A stretch of 22,383 nucleotides of DNA, taken from contig CAUYUJ010002734.1 of the NCBI GenBank assembly GCA_963575745.1, forward strand, positions 64,001 through 86,383. The letters are read 5' to 3'. Shown in pieces: positions 22,191-22,383 of this stretch. Source of the stretch: Prorocentrum cordatum. Lineage: Eukaryota > Sar > Dinophyceae > Prorocentrales > Prorocentraceae. Each line of letters begins with the position of its first letter. Position 1 is the first letter of the stretch. The translations under genes and the position numbers were made by a program. The notes beneath the pieces are model-generated. The model saw only the letters and a program-made list of their open reading frames with translations, did not search any database and had not been told where the DNA came from.

Positions 22191-22383
22191 CGATTTGGAG
22201 GGGGGTATCAGGTGGAGCTGGAAGGTGATGAGTTGGAGAAGAAGTTGTAGGAGCGGGAGGGCGAGCTGGAGGGTGAGTGGGAGGAAGAGAAGGAAGGGGA
22301 TGGGGAGGTTCGTTGGAGGATTTGGAGGATTCGGAGGAGAATCGTGAGGAGGAGGAGGAGAATCATGAGGAGGAGGAGGAGGA
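22191..22383. repeat. GGA/GAG purine-rich microsatellite, cut by window end
   Basis: GGAG- and GGAGGA-rich plus strand, becoming pure (GGA)n at the end with two AATC(G/A)TGAGGAGG near-repeats at 22340 and 22361. It continues beyond the window. Confidence 0.85.

Overview
The window looks like nuclear DNA of a dinoflagellate or a similar large-genome, GC-rich protist; a Prorocentrum-type genome is my best guess. This rests on general character: very high repeat load, long microsatellites in several compositions, sparse genes read from one strand, Ala/Pro-rich linkers, and no bacterial operons or RBS-spaced genes. I found no relict of the dinoflagellate spliced leader and no rRNA or tRNA, so the assignment is an inference.

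Layout. Bases 1-2850 are a repeat patchwork: a degenerate ~175-bp tandem repeat plus several copies, one inverted, of a ~300-bp interspersed repeat. Bases 2930-3180 are a GAT/GGT microsatellite. Bases 3377-4268 (minus) hold a damaged gene (gene C) with a possible double-stranded-RNA-binding fold followed by a winged-helix-like segment. Two foldback elements follow (4266-4452 and 4565-4716). Bases 4747-10397 are one 5.6-kb satellite of dimeric 42-bp units (two diverged 21-bp halves). Bases 10398-18530 are the gene-bearing part, all minus strand: gene A (10580-12539), a Ser-rich ORF, a coiled-coil gene D with a probable frame-shifted continuation (13223-14143), an inverted-orientation array related to the 21-bp satellite (14290-14650), gene B (15041-17527), a third foldback (17964-18162) and a weak ORF (18002-18526). 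Bases 18531-22383 are mostly simple repeats: a polypyrimidine tract, an ~89-bp tandem repeat, ATG and GGA tracts, and GC-rich and CGT repeats.

Genes A and B are full-length diverged paralogs of a family I do not recognise. They share at least six blocks in the same order. Gene C shares one of them (H-x-G-E ... S/T-W ... F-L ... K-F/W ... W-R). Gene A is nearly intact. Genes B and C carry frameshifts and one in-frame TGA each.

The most unusual signal is a short motif whose minus-strand (sense) form is GCTGCCTCTGGCGCG. Its 10-bp core occurs 27 times exactly, plus about nine close variants, between 3231 and 17777, and I saw none in the opposite orientation. Inside the genes it is almost always read in the same phase, giving Ala-Ala-Ser-Gly-Ala. 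In the diverged paralogs A and B it sits at five corresponding positions, with codon third positions also kept. That points to constraint or homogenisation at the nucleotide level rather than ordinary protein conservation.
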